A stretch of 29,884 nucleotides of DNA from JANXQE01 sp035651635. Lineage in GTDB: Bacteria > Verrucomicrobiota > Verrucomicrobiia > Limisphaerales > UBA8199. The stretch's first letter is position 1. Each line of letters begins with the position of its first letter. The stretch spans positions 1 through 29,884 of the forward strand of contig DASRFK010000319.1 in NCBI GenBank assembly GCA_035651635.1, given 5' to 3'. Shown here piece by piece: positions 9,801 through 17,176 of this stretch. A model generated the notes under the pieces. That model saw nothing but the letters and a program-made list of their open reading frames with translations. It was not told the origin of the DNA and ran no database searches. Made by a program: the position numbers and the translations under genes.

Positions 9801-9947
9801 AGTTATCGGGTCCAGTTTAAGGAGAACCTGGACGATTCGAATTGGAGTGAAGCCAATGGCAGCATCACCAACATCGGGACCCGCGCCTACTTTCAGGATG
9901 CGGCAGATCCCAAGGCCCAGCGCTTCTACCGGGTCCTTGCTTTTTGA
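6861..9947 (+). CDS. Large secreted TolB/PD40-type beta-propeller repeat protein
   Basis: A 1028-residue exported protein built from about ten degenerate beta-propeller blades of 55-70 residues. The recurring pattern is SPDGRFVAFVSxAxNLV-GDTN-x-DIFVRDL-x-TTxLVS, as in WD40-like PD40/TolB propellers. The last 65 residues (YTPGKSYRVQFKENLDDSNW to RFYRVLAF) form a small C-terminal module common in secreted Verrucomicrobiota proteins. The ATG at 6861 is chosen because it begins a clean signal peptide (basic start, then ALLILCAILASSAFA). An in-frame ATG at 6720 would add 47 residues without hydrophobic character. No catalytic motif is visible, so a binding or scaffold role is likely. The pseudopilin-like gene begins 12 nt after its stop. 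Confidence 0.85.
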   Translation: MTLAKRFHFSLQNRRSRCIRALLILCAILASSAFADPALLISSPAPSRGASVSGAGDSWGPVMTPDGRFVLFASTANNLVQDTNGSPLSTLPPSHQNIFLRDRQSGTTVLASVNLSGDGGNGNSLPVDVSTNGRYALFESSASDLVPGDTNNAADVFVRDLVKGATVLVSVSTNGGSGDAASRSSVFTPDGRFVAFVSAADNLVAGDTNRIADIFVRDLQEHTTRLVSVGAVSTNLSNPNSTCEAPLISNDGRFVAFYSTATNLVAGIGGKSEIYVRDLVGDSTVWASTYARTALSPVFSGEYPISYNHSLSADGKFVAYEASLNRLTPPHAAVILRYNLDTGLTDVVCTNANIPGGSYSAPGSAGAPACEDVRSLDMSPDGRFIACLANAIDQSGTSTAVSVWDGQTGTATLASVTIDQSPTTASICESPVLDSTGRFLAFLSNASDLVTNLTPGPYHLYVRDLEQHTTALVDSNTNSAGSALTPATIPRLSAGGRWIAFESADSSLVPHDWNRGFDVFVRDFASNTTELVSVHNPTMDSMTPTGSSSFSSRCASADGRYLVFASEADDLVPGDTNNCRDIFIRDIAGGSNLLVSVDISGMASGNGVSSEAGISLDGRYVVFASSASNLVLGDTNGFQDVFLRDLQAQTTTLVSCNFPGTAPGNNYSCSPQVSDNGRLVLFRSKATNLTPSSVFGQENLFLRDIAARKTYALTSNGAAIEAMPRNGRLVAFADASRASAGQIAIWTPQSGAKTYNGVVPGRITTLGISPDGNNVAYWAGTNLSLLSFADGVLVTNIVLDPGQPSYPPGLRFSAGGNWLTYAAVSPGESHAQVYLYDIQGRQKILVSRNPSTGAPANGDSDSPDISPDGRFVTYRSAASDIASGDNNALPDVFLFDKVTQATTPLTAIQSPNFTANNRSLNPIFTPDGQLLLFQSYASDLMGQDFSQIDKVFSVALLYAGIFLPVQDAGCSIHWPYTPGKSYRVQFKENLDDSNWSEANGSITNIGTRAYFQDAADPKAQRFYRVLAF

Positions 9948-9959
9948 ATCTCAACAAAT

Positions 9960-10715
9960 ATGAAAACGCCATTTGCCCGGACTATCTGCCCCTCACGCGC
10001 CGCGTTCACGTTGGTCGAATTGCTGGCGATCGTAGCTGTGCTTGGCCTGCTCGCGCTCGTTCACGTGCAGGGATTGAGCCATACCAGGAATCGCTCTCAA
10101 GACATCGTCGATTTCTACAACAATAAGCAACTGATGGCCGCCGCGAACATGTACGCCGCCGAACACAACGACATCCTGCCGGGTTGTGGTTGGGGTACTG
10201 CCGACGATTGCTGGGCGTATTCAAAACTGACCTTTGGAGCTCAGGCCGAATCTTTGCGCCGAGGGCAATTGTTCCAGTACGTTAAAGACGAGAAGGTCTT
10301 TATGTGCCCGATCGATAAACCTGACAACCTATTTTATCTTCGAGCCATTCTCATCACCAGCTACACGTGGAATGCGGCCGTCTGCGGCTACGGTTACCTG
10401 ACGACACCTTCCGGCGGTATTGGCAGTTACAAACTCGCTCAGTTCAGGCCGAATGCTATCCTTCAGTGGGAGGCTGACGGTACATCGCCGTTCTTCTTCA
10501 CCGATGCTGCGTGTATTCCGGACGAAGGAATCTCTGCGCGCCACGGTACCGCCGCGACAGTTGGTCTCATCTCCGGCGGGATTCAGAGAGTCTCCCTCAA
10601 CCAGTGGTTCACCTCCAACTACGCCGGCACTTCAGGCCAGCGTGGGAGCGCGATTCCTACCACCCAGCTTCCAAATCAACTCTGGTGTAATCCCGGCAAC
10701 CGTTGGGGGCGCTAA
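9960..10715 (+). CDS. Type II secretion pseudopilin-like protein (prepilin N-terminal methylation motif)
   Basis: A 251-residue protein with a short basic leader and the class III signal AFTLVELLAIVAVLGLLAL (residues 15-33). Prepilin peptidase would cleave between Ala15 and Phe16, leaving Glu20 at position +5. Ala replaces the usual Gly at -1. The C-terminal half has a degenerate H-X9-DG-type motif, ARHGTAATVGLISGG, with SG in place of DG. Such pseudopilin-like proteins occur in many copies in Verrucomicrobiota and Planctomycetota. The gene follows the propeller protein by 12 nt, so the two are probably co-transcribed. Its role could be in a type II-like secretion machine or surface assembly; the exact role is unknown. 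The gap 10716-10900 after it shows nothing I can name. Confidence 0.85.
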   Translation: MKTPFARTICPSRAAFTLVELLAIVAVLGLLALVHVQGLSHTRNRSQDIVDFYNNKQLMAAANMYAAEHNDILPGCGWGTADDCWAYSKLTFGAQAESLRRGQLFQYVKDEKVFMCPIDKPDNLFYLRAILITSYTWNAAVCGYGYLTTPSGGIGSYKLAQFRPNAILQWEADGTSPFFFTDAACIPDEGISARHGTAATVGLISGGIQRVSLNQWFTSNYAGTSGQRGSAIPTTQLPNQLWCNPGNRWGR

Positions 10716-10900
10716 AACTGCCGGACTCCGCAACCAGGCCAGGAGCGCTGGATTGGATCCTGGTTTGGCGTTAAGAAAGTTGCCGAGCGATCCAGCGAAA
10801 AAAAACAAGTACGGGTTTGGGCTGCACGAAAGAAATGCTTCGAGCGTGCGACACGTGGTCTGGTAGATGAACCAGCCTGCCGTTAAGAAGCAGGGCTCAG

Positions 10901-11983
10901 TTACTTCGTCGCCGTGCCCTCGGACCGAACTCCTTTGACATCATTGACGGTCGCCTCCGGCCAGCCGTCCGCGTTCCAACGCAACGGCATTATTGCGAGG
11001 GTGGCTTTTCCGCCCATTCGAACGTCACCCTCGAAGTCCGACGTGAACCAATCCTTTCCGAGTGCGTTTAAGGTCCCGGCGTGTCCCGGGCCGATCAATG
11101 GGCCGTTGGTTGTTGCTAGAAACAGACTGCCGCCGCCATGCAACAGATCCACGCCGGCTTTGTCCAGGTACGGGCCGGTGACAGATTGGCTCCGGCCGAT
11201 GCGAATGTTGTAGGTGCTCTTGGGGCCCTGACAACAGCTACCCCAATTCACGAACAGATAATAGTAGTCATCATGCCGGCACAGATACGAAGCTTCGATG
11301 GACTCATTATGAGCGAGGGAAAACAGCTTCGAATCCGGAGCGATTCGTTTCCCGGTCTGCGGATCGAGTTGAATCAGCTTGATGCCGGACCAATAGGAGC
11401 CGAAAGCTAACCACAGGCTTCCATCGACATCGTGAAACGCTGATGGGTCAATGGCATTGTAACCGTCGCCGTCCTCGGTCCGAACCACGAACCCTTGATC
11501 GGTCCAGTGATAGGCCGGATCGTCGGGATCCAGAGTGGGATTGGTCGCCAGACCGATGGCCGAGGTCATTTTCCCAAAGGACGAGACCGCGTAATAAAGG
11601 AAATACCGGTCACCCAGCTTGAGGAGGTCGGGCGCCCAATAGAGCAGGTTGCGATTCAGGGGAACGATCTTCGCAACCCATTCCGGCGCCGTTTTGAACA
11701 CTGCCGGCCCGCGTTCCCATTTTACCAGGTCCTTGGAATGATACGAAGGCACGCCCCGGCCGGTGTAGAAGACCCAGTACTCATCTTTGCATTTCACGAT
11801 ACTGGAAGGATCCCGGGTGGTAATGCCGCGACTCGCCGATTCTTCCAGGGGCAGGATGGTTCCGGGCCCCGGTTTGGCTGAATCGGGTTGAGCGTTGGCC
11901 GCAGTGGAAAGAGCCAGCATTCCAATCAACGTCGGTGCCAACAGACTGCGTCCAATCAGGCTGTTGTCTCGTATGAGTTTCAT
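10901..11983 (-). CDS. GH43 arabinan endo-1,5-alpha-L-arabinanase
   Basis: Glycoside hydrolase family 43 five-bladed propeller enzyme, predicted to cut alpha-1,5-arabinan from pectin side chains. With the ATG at 11983 the product has 360 residues and a signal peptide (MKLIRDNSL... to STAANA, about 1-32). A longer GTG start at 12058 adds 25 residues ahead of it and is less likely. Catalytic residues by family pattern: base Asp58 in TRDPSSI, pKa-modulating Asp179 in NAIDPSAF, acid Glu230 in SIEASYL. FVNWGSCCQGPKSTYNI is a hallmark of the arabinanase subfamilies. It is the only gene on its strand here and diverges from padR. It is likely secreted for plant polysaccharide use. Confidence 0.92.
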   Translation of the reverse strand: MKLIRDNSLIGRSLLAPTLIGMLALSTAANAQPDSAKPGPGTILPLEESASRGITTRDPSSIVKCKDEYWVFYTGRGVPSYHSKDLVKWERGPAVFKTAPEWVAKIVPLNRNLLYWAPDLLKLGDRYFLYYAVSSFGKMTSAIGLATNPTLDPDDPAYHWTDQGFVVRTEDGDGYNAIDPSAFHDVDGSLWLAFGSYWSGIKLIQLDPQTGKRIAPDSKLFSLAHNESIEASYLCRHDDYYYLFVNWGSCCQGPKSTYNIRIGRSQSVTGPYLDKAGVDLLHGGGSLFLATTNGPLIGPGHAGTLNALGKDWFTSDFEGDVRMGGKATLAIMPLRWNADGWPEATVNDVKGVRSEGTATK

Positions 11984-12131
11984 AAACGCCAGTTTGAAAC
12001 GAATCCGAATTGCATTCAAGGCATGTTGCAGTCCGGAAATATTGCGGTTTGGCACCACCCGAGCCGGTATTAACGAGAACTGATAGAAGAATTCTGCCTC
12101 ACCGCCTCGGCGGCCCCGCTTCGCTTTTTGC

Positions 12132-12160
12132 TTGCGTTACATAGTTATACAATGTATAGT
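12132..12160 (+). promoter_or_regulatory. Promoter of padR, apparently leaderless
   Basis: The -35 element TTGCGT (12132-12137), a 17-nt spacer and the -10 element TATAGT (12155-12160) form a good sigma-70-type promoter. Seven bases past the -10 lies the A of the padR ATG (12167), so the predicted transcript starts at or next to the start codon. No Shine-Dalgarno is present in the short interval, which fits leaderless translation. Confidence 0.65.
12146..12158. promoter_or_regulatory. Palindromic operator overlapping the padR -10 element
   Basis: TATAC-AAT-GTATA is a perfect inverted repeat around a 3-bp centre that covers the spacer end and most of the -10 hexamer. PadR-family proteins commonly autoregulate through AT-rich palindromes with TAC/GTA half-sites, so autorepression is the simplest reading. 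The 11-bp core ATACAATGTAT occurs again at the vapB promoter (19833-19843). Confidence 0.6.
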
Positions 12161-12166
12161 GCTGCC

Positions 12167-12499
12167 ATGCTTACTAAAGAACTCGTCGCTGCTTCCACGG
12201 AGCCGTTGATCCTGTCGCTCCTCTCCCAAGGCGAGAGCTACGGGTATGCCTTGATTCAGGAAGTGAAACGCCTTTCCGCAGATAAAATCGAATGGACGGA
12301 TGGGATGCTCTACCCGGTGCTGCACCGCATGGAACGCGAGGGTTGGATTGAATCGCGCTGGGGAGAAGCCGAAACCGGGCGTAAACGCAAATACTACTCT
12401 CTCAAAGGAGAGGGCAAGCGAGCCTTAAAAGAACAGCGCGACCAGTGGGTGACGGTGTCCAAAGTATTCAAGCGGTTATGGAAGGAGCAATATGTTTAA
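12167..12499 (+). CDS. PadR-family transcriptional regulator
   Basis: A small winged-helix regulator of 110 residues. The PadR signature is clear: EPLILSLLSQGESYGYALIQEV for the first helices, DGMLYPVLHRMEREGWIESRW for the recognition helix and wing approach, and GRKRKYYSLKGEGKRALKE for the wing and last helix. The ATG at 12167 matches the usual PadR N-terminus (MLTKELVAAS). The upstream TTG/ATG alternatives would place the operator inside the coding region. The gene overlaps the next by 8 bp, the normal arrangement where PadR controls a membrane protein encoded beside it. The ligand is unknown. Confidence 0.92.
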   Translation: MLTKELVAASTEPLILSLLSQGESYGYALIQEVKRLSADKIEWTDGMLYPVLHRMEREGWIESRWGEAETGRKRKYYSLKGEGKRALKEQRDQWVTVSKVFKRLWKEQYV

Positions 12500-13610
12500 C
12501 CTTGATCAGGCAATTGCGGACTGGCGGCGCCAGATGGCTGCGGTCGGACTTAACTCCGCCGCAGTGCTGGACGAGCTCGAAAGCCATCTGCACGATGAGA
12601 TCGAGGTGCAGATTCGCTCGGGACTCGAGGAAGAACGGGCCTTCGAGTTGGCTTGCCGGCGACTTGGACCACCCGGGAAACTCAGCACGGAGTTCGCGCG
12701 GTCAGGCCGACCGGAGACGGCGCCACGCCGCATATTTCTGTGGTGCTTTTATTTCTTCGGCGCCCTGGTGGCGCTGCTGGCTGACCTGTGGACACTGCTT
12801 TCATTCGAGCTGAGCCCAGGCGGACGCATCGGAGCAGCCTGTGGAGTGGGCGTGTTCGCATTGTACCTATTCGGACTGCCGTTCTTGTCCTGGTGGATAA
12901 GCGGCGCTCGGCGGACGCATTTTCTGCGGATGATGAAAGCTCTGGGAGTCATGGTGCCGCTGTGGATTTTGTTCGCACTCGCTACCGCGCTCCGAATAGT
13001 CCATTGGGAGATTGGGATTATTCCCGAAATGACCATGTGGTCCTTGTGTGCCGCGTATGGCCTCACCGCGTTGGCTTGGGCGTTGATTCAAGGGGGTGGA
13101 GCGCAGGGTGGCTTTGGAGGGGGTGGTTTCCTCTCTTTAGATCCAGCGCCCTTTCCACCAGGCGATGACATTCCAGGCGCTCGCTCCGCCTCGTTTAGCC
13201 CAACGGCCCGGCGTGCTCTGGAGATGGCGCGCGAGGAAGCTCTGACTCTGGGCCATGATTTCATCGGTACCGAGCATGTGCTGCTTGGGCTGCTCAAGGC
13301 GGCCGAAGGCGCTCTGGCGCAGTCGCTGCAACGAAGCCATATCAGCAGCGAGGCCGTACGCGCCGAAGTCGCTCGGCTGATTTCGGCCTTGCCCGATCGC
13401 CCGTCCATCACCGCGCTACCCTTCACTCCGCGCGCTCGCAAAGCTCTCCATTTCGCCACCCGGGAAGCAGGTGCTCTGGAACATTCAACGATTGCCTTGG
13501 AACATATTCTCCTGGGGCTTCTGCGGGAGGGTACCGGGGTCGCGGCCATAGCGCTGAGTAATCTGGGTGTCCGGCTGGAACGGTTGCGTTGTGAGATCTT
13601 GCGAGGCTAA
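12492..13610 (+). CDS. Membrane protein: HAAS-like domain, four TM helices and a double Clp-N domain
   Basis: A 372-residue protein with an unusual domain order. Residues 5-70 resemble the HAAS/permease-prefix domain that pairs with PadR regulators (LDELESHLHDEIEVQIRSGLEEERAFELACRRLG). Four hydrophobic segments follow at about 82-104, 113-137, 148-168 and 178-199. After a Gly-rich linker (about 201-213), residues 235-370 contain two Clp N-terminal repeats, each with the pattern F(S/T)P-AR-AL--A--EA and (G/L)EH(V/I)LLGLL. There is no AAA+ ATPase. The Clp-N part would bind substrates or adaptors, possibly tethering a Clp-type chaperone or its clients to the membrane. That role is inference. It overlaps padR by 8 bp and is presumably its target. 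Confidence 0.85.
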   Translation: MFNLDQAIADWRRQMAAVGLNSAAVLDELESHLHDEIEVQIRSGLEEERAFELACRRLGPPGKLSTEFARSGRPETAPRRIFLWCFYFFGALVALLADLWTLLSFELSPGGRIGAACGVGVFALYLFGLPFLSWWISGARRTHFLRMMKALGVMVPLWILFALATALRIVHWEIGIIPEMTMWSLCAAYGLTALAWALIQGGGAQGGFGGGGFLSLDPAPFPPGDDIPGARSASFSPTARRALEMAREEALTLGHDFIGTEHVLLGLLKAAEGALAQSLQRSHISSEAVRAEVARLISALPDRPSITALPFTPRARKALHFATREAGALEHSTIALEHILLGLLREGTGVAAIALSNLGVRLERLRCEILRG

Positions 13611-13658
13611 TCTTGAGCGGAGCTAAAAAAACGACATGCGCCGGGCTGTTCTCCAAGG

Positions 13659-15446
13659 CTAATTTGACTGAACGCGATAAGCTGCGGCCTCTTGCGAATT
13701 ACGCACGTACAGACGCTCGCCGACGAGCACCGGATGGTTCCAGGTCTTGCCTGCCAGCGCCTGGAAAGAGGCGAGTTCGCGGTGTTCGCTCGGATCGGCG
13801 GCAACCAGGACGACTTGTCCCTGTTCAGACAAAATGAGCAACAGTCCGGAATTTTCCAGGAGCAGGATCTGGCCTTTGCCGTAATGACCGCCTTTCCATT
13901 TGCGCTCGCCGGTTTGCAAGTCGATGCAGGTTAGCATCCCGCCATCATTGCCGTAAGCGTAGCCCTGGTAAGTCACGAGGTCCACGAAATCGGGCTTAAG
14001 CTGACGAGAGGTCCAAAGTTCTTCCGCGGCGTATTCGCCATTGGTCTTCTTGATGCGTAGCGCGCGCGTGCCCATGTTCATGCCGGTGGGCAAAAGGATC
14101 GTATCGCTTCCCACAACGTGCGGCTGCACCGCGCGGTACTGCGCGGTCTTCCACTCGTAATTGAGCCGCGTTTTACCACTGGCCGGGTCGAGCAGCGCCA
14201 GGCCGGAACTCGAGAGCATCAGAATGGAATCCTCGCCCACGATATTGTTAAGCTGCGCTGAACCGTACGAATTTACGGAGCAAGGAGCGGACCAGCGCAG
14301 GTCGCCGCAAGCTGCATCGAGCGCGAGCAATCCTTTCTCCCCGGGTCCGCCGCCATAAACAACGACAACCGGTCCGAGCACCAGGGGCGAAGATGAAAAG
14401 CCCCACATGGGAACTTTGCTGCCGGCCACCTGGGTCAGCTCCTTTTTCCAAACGATTTCGCCCGTAACCGGGTTTAGCCGCAGGAATGCCCCGGTGCTGC
14501 CAACGGTGTAAAGGGCGCCATTCGCCAGGGTCGGTGTCGCGCGTGGGCCAGGACCGCCCATGGGATCGTCCAGGCGTCCGTCCATCTCCGTTTTCCAGAG
14601 TTCCTTGCCCGAATCTGCATCATAGCACACCACCGTTTCTTTCGGCCCGCGCTGGTCCTGGGTGAAAAGCATGCGGCCAGCCACTGCGAACGAGGACCAG
14701 CCAGGGCCCACCGGGATTTTCCACAGCAACCTGGGCGGGTTACTGTTCCAATTGGTTGAAATTTTCGGCGCCAGGGAACGGCCGGCGCGGTCCGAGCCGC
14801 GAAATTCGGGCCATTCCGGACGCGCCAGAGAATTCGTGAGCGAGCTGCTGTCGATGGGCGTCGCCGGTTTTGGCGTTGCCGGCGTCTGCGCGGCGAGCAT
14901 CGCATCCTCGGCGGTTCGTTTCCAGCGCGAATGAAACGAAAACTTGTAATCCCCGGTCATGCCGTCATTGCGTAAGAGCATTGAGACGGAGAAGCCGGCA
15001 AATGCAAGTAGCACGGCGGTCCCCGAACGGATCCCGGGCGGCGATTTCTTGAGAAGTGCGGCGGCCAGCGCGAAAAAGAAAAAGCCCATTGGGAGCGTGA
15101 AATAAGTCGTCGCTGCCCCGCGCATGGTTGGATGTGCGAGCGTAATGGTGATGGCCGCGCTCGCGACCAGCCCCAGAAAACCGAACAACCTTTCCCGCCA
15201 GGTCGCCCGGCTGGCCGCAAGCCACCAGATAAGCAAAAGAAGGCAGGCCAACAGTGGACCGAATACCGCCACCATCCAGTACTTCGCGGCTCCTTCTTCC
15301 GAAATACTCGGACCAAACCGGGCCACGAGCATGAGAAGAGCGAGTACAAACGCCGGCCAGGCTCTGAGCGCACGGAACTGTTTGCGTGCACCCTCTGGGG
15401 TTTCGGGGCGCTCCAAGGCATTTTCTTTGGTAGTCAGATCATTCAT
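13659..15446 (-). CDS. Membrane-anchored PQQ-like beta-propeller protein
   Basis: A 595-residue protein. The N-terminal 160 residues carry about five hydrophobic segments (near 29-45, 56-79, 86-104, 112-131, 141-158). Residues 215-595 form a PQQ-like (YVTN/BamB-like) eight-bladed propeller with blades such as CYDADSGKELWKTEM, RLNPVTGEIVWKKEL, ALDAACGDLRW, LLDPASGKTRLNYEW and CIDLQTGERKWKGG. The region opens with PEWPEFRGSDRAG, the start of many outer-membrane PQQ-like propellers of Planctomycetota and Verrucomicrobiota. No metal/PQQ disulphide signature is seen, so dehydrogenase activity is doubtful; a binding or scaffold role is more likely. It converges with the Clp-N protein gene (48-bp gap). 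A weak -10 (TACAAT) lies at 15462-15467. Confidence 0.85.
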   Translation of the reverse strand: MNDLTTKENALERPETPEGARKQFRALRAWPAFVLALLMLVARFGPSISEEGAAKYWMVAVFGPLLACLLLLIWWLAASRATWRERLFGFLGLVASAAITITLAHPTMRGAATTYFTLPMGFFFFALAAALLKKSPPGIRSGTAVLLAFAGFSVSMLLRNDGMTGDYKFSFHSRWKRTAEDAMLAAQTPATPKPATPIDSSSLTNSLARPEWPEFRGSDRAGRSLAPKISTNWNSNPPRLLWKIPVGPGWSSFAVAGRMLFTQDQRGPKETVVCYDADSGKELWKTEMDGRLDDPMGGPGPRATPTLANGALYTVGSTGAFLRLNPVTGEIVWKKELTQVAGSKVPMWGFSSSPLVLGPVVVVYGGGPGEKGLLALDAACGDLRWSAPCSVNSYGSAQLNNIVGEDSILMLSSSGLALLDPASGKTRLNYEWKTAQYRAVQPHVVGSDTILLPTGMNMGTRALRIKKTNGEYAAEELWTSRQLKPDFVDLVTYQGYAYGNDGGMLTCIDLQTGERKWKGGHYGKGQILLLENSGLLLILSEQGQVVLVAADPSEHRELASFQALAGKTWNHPVLVGERLYVRNSQEAAAYRVQSN

Positions 15447-15694
15447 GCGGTAAACTTGTCGATTGTATTAGACCAAACAAATTTCCGCCTGCAAGCGAAT
15501 TGCCTCCACCAAGGCACCGCCGAGCTCGGCATCCCGGTTTGGACGGCGCTGCTGTGCGGTGCTTTTAGCAGGGGTCAAACCGGTCGAAGATCGAATCAGC
15601 GGAGTTCGCCGCCACATCCGAAGCGACGCCCAGCGGCCGCGCTCCAAAGCAAAACGCCGGCGCTTTCAGACTGGGAATGAGTTACAGTTGAGGG

Positions 15695-16564
15695 GTGGAT
15701 CTAATTAATCAACGGATTGCGCTGCGCGATGGGCGCACTTTAGGATTCGCGGAGTACGGCGTGCCCAACGGCAGACCGCTGATTTATTTGCATGGCTGGC
15801 CCGGGTCGCGGCTGGAGCCTTACGCGATGAGACAGGGCTGCGCGCGGTTGGGTTTAAGGATGATCGCTCCCGACCGCCCGGGGCTCGGGCTATCGGATTT
15901 TAAGCCAGGGCGCACGATTGCTGATTTCGCCGGCGACGTGAGCGAATTGGCGGATCATTTGGAATTGAAGCGATTTGCGGTCTTAGGCGTGTCAGGCGGG
16001 GGACCGTACGCGGCGGCCTGCGCAGCACAGATTCCGCAACGGTTGACGTCCGCGCTGCTGGTCTGCAGCGTTGGGCCCGCGGATGTTCCCGAGGTCACCA
16101 AGAATATGGTCGCGATTCATCGCTGGCTATTGGCCATGGCGCGCCGATTCCCGCGCGTGACCGAGTGCATCGGCGGCATTTTCCTGCGGGTCATCTGGCG
16201 CAAGGGCAACCAGGTCCTTCCGCGCCAGGTTGAAATGCGCCTGCCTCCTGCTGACCGTAAAGCCTTGGAGAATACCGAGCTTCGTCAGGCATTAACGGAC
16301 AGTTCCGTCGAAGCGCTCCGGCCAGGCGTGCGCGGCGCGGTTAAAGATGGTTCGCTTTATGGAAGACCCTGGGGTTTTGCGCTGGACACGATTCGCGTCC
16401 CGGCTTTTCTTTGGCACGGCGAAGCCGATATCATCGTGCCGCCGGCCATGGGCCATTACCTGGCCGAACACATTTCAAACTGCCAGGCGCAGTTCTACCC
16501 GGAAGATGGGCATTTTTCGCTGCCGTACAATCGGCTGGACGAGATCCTCAGCAAGGTCAGGTAA
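15695..16564 (+). CDS. Alpha/beta-hydrolase-fold protein
   Basis: A 289-residue soluble alpha/beta hydrolase. The oxyanion motif HGWPGSR is at about 33-39, the nucleophile elbow GVSGGG has Ser100, the acid is probably Asp245 in HGEADIIVPP, and the catalytic His is His273 in EDGHFSLPY. There is no signal peptide. The GTG start is preceded by a weak Shine-Dalgarno (TTGAGGG). A helical cap lies at about 125-225. Substrate cannot be predicted; close relatives are annotated only as hydrolases or esterases. The methyltransferase gene starts 30 nt downstream on the same strand, suggesting one transcript. Confidence 0.9.
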   Translation: MDLINQRIALRDGRTLGFAEYGVPNGRPLIYLHGWPGSRLEPYAMRQGCARLGLRMIAPDRPGLGLSDFKPGRTIADFAGDVSELADHLELKRFAVLGVSGGGPYAAACAAQIPQRLTSALLVCSVGPADVPEVTKNMVAIHRWLLAMARRFPRVTECIGGIFLRVIWRKGNQVLPRQVEMRLPPADRKALENTELRQALTDSSVEALRPGVRGAVKDGSLYGRPWGFALDTIRVPAFLWHGEADIIVPPAMGHYLAEHISNCQAQFYPEDGHFSLPYNRLDEILSKVR

Positions 16565-16594
16565 TTCCAGACTTTGTTCAGGCAAAAGGCTTCC

Positions 16595-17176
16595 ATGAAT
16601 AATAACGACTGGGAAATTCGATATCAAACACGCGACATGCCCTGGGAAAAGGGCGCGCCCTCGCCTGGACTGGTGGATTTTCTGTCGGCGCACCCGGCGC
16701 TGCCTCGTGGCGAAGTTTGCGTGCCCGGCTGTGGAACGGGCCATGATGTGCGGGCCTGGGCGCGAGCCGGGTTCGCCGCCTTTGGTTTCGACATTGCACC
16801 GACCGCTGTGCAACTGGCCTCTGAGGCTGCGCGCGCCGAAGGCGTGGCCGCCTCCTTTCGACTGGGAGATTTCCTTTCCGACACTCCCCCATTCCAGTTT
16901 GATTGGCTGTTCGAGCATACGCTTTTCTGCGCGATTCAACCGGATGAACGCGCAAAGTACGTGCAAGCAGCCCTGCGCTGGCTCAAGCCCGGCGGCCAGT
17001 ACCTCGCCGTCAACTACTTCATCCCCGATCAGGATGGCCCCCCTTTTGGCACAACTCGCGAAGAGCAATGGGAACGCTTTTCACCGCATTTCGATCTGCT
17101 GGAAGAGTGGGTGCCGAGGTCTTATCCGAACCGGGTCGGTCTGGAACGGATGTTCTGGTGGAAACGGCCGTTATAA
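16595..17176 (+). CDS. TPMT-family SAM-dependent methyltransferase
   Basis: A 193-residue class I methyltransferase like thiopurine S-methyltransferase (Pfam TPMT). WEIRYQTRDMPWEKGAPSPGLVDFL at the N-terminus matches the family opening. SAM-binding motif I is VCVPGCGTGHDV (about residues 41-52), followed by FGFDIAP (motif II acidic residue) and DWLFEHTLFCAI (motif IV). The ATG at 16595 is preferred; a TTG 21 nt upstream would add seven residues. The substrate may be a thiol, a halide or a metalloid such as Se or Te, as in bacterial relatives; this is unresolved. The coding region ends where the left arm of the palindromic element begins. Confidence 0.88.
   Translation: MNNNDWEIRYQTRDMPWEKGAPSPGLVDFLSAHPALPRGEVCVPGCGTGHDVRAWARAGFAAFGFDIAPTAVQLASEAARAEGVAASFRLGDFLSDTPPFQFDWLFEHTLFCAIQPDERAKYVQAALRWLKPGGQYLAVNYFIPDQDGPPFGTTREEQWERFSPHFDLLEEWVPRSYPNRVGLERMFWWKRPL

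Noticed and set aside
10420..10866. Open frame overlapping the end of the pseudopilin-like gene
   Set aside because: It shares most of its length with the well-supported gene in another frame and has no motif of its own.
13611..13658. Terminator in the convergent gap after the Clp-N gene
   Set aside because: There is an A/T run (13625-13630), but I find no stable stem correctly placed on either strand.
13659..15446. True PQQ-dependent dehydrogenase
   Set aside because: The propeller lacks the vicinal Cys and metal-site pattern of quinoprotein dehydrogenases and has an N-terminal multi-helix membrane domain; a structural PQQ-like fold is the safer call.
15132..15680. Open frame running from within the PQQ-like gene to before the hydrolase
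   Set aside because: More than half is antisense to membrane helices of the PQQ-like protein, and the product is Arg/Gln rich without domain signals.
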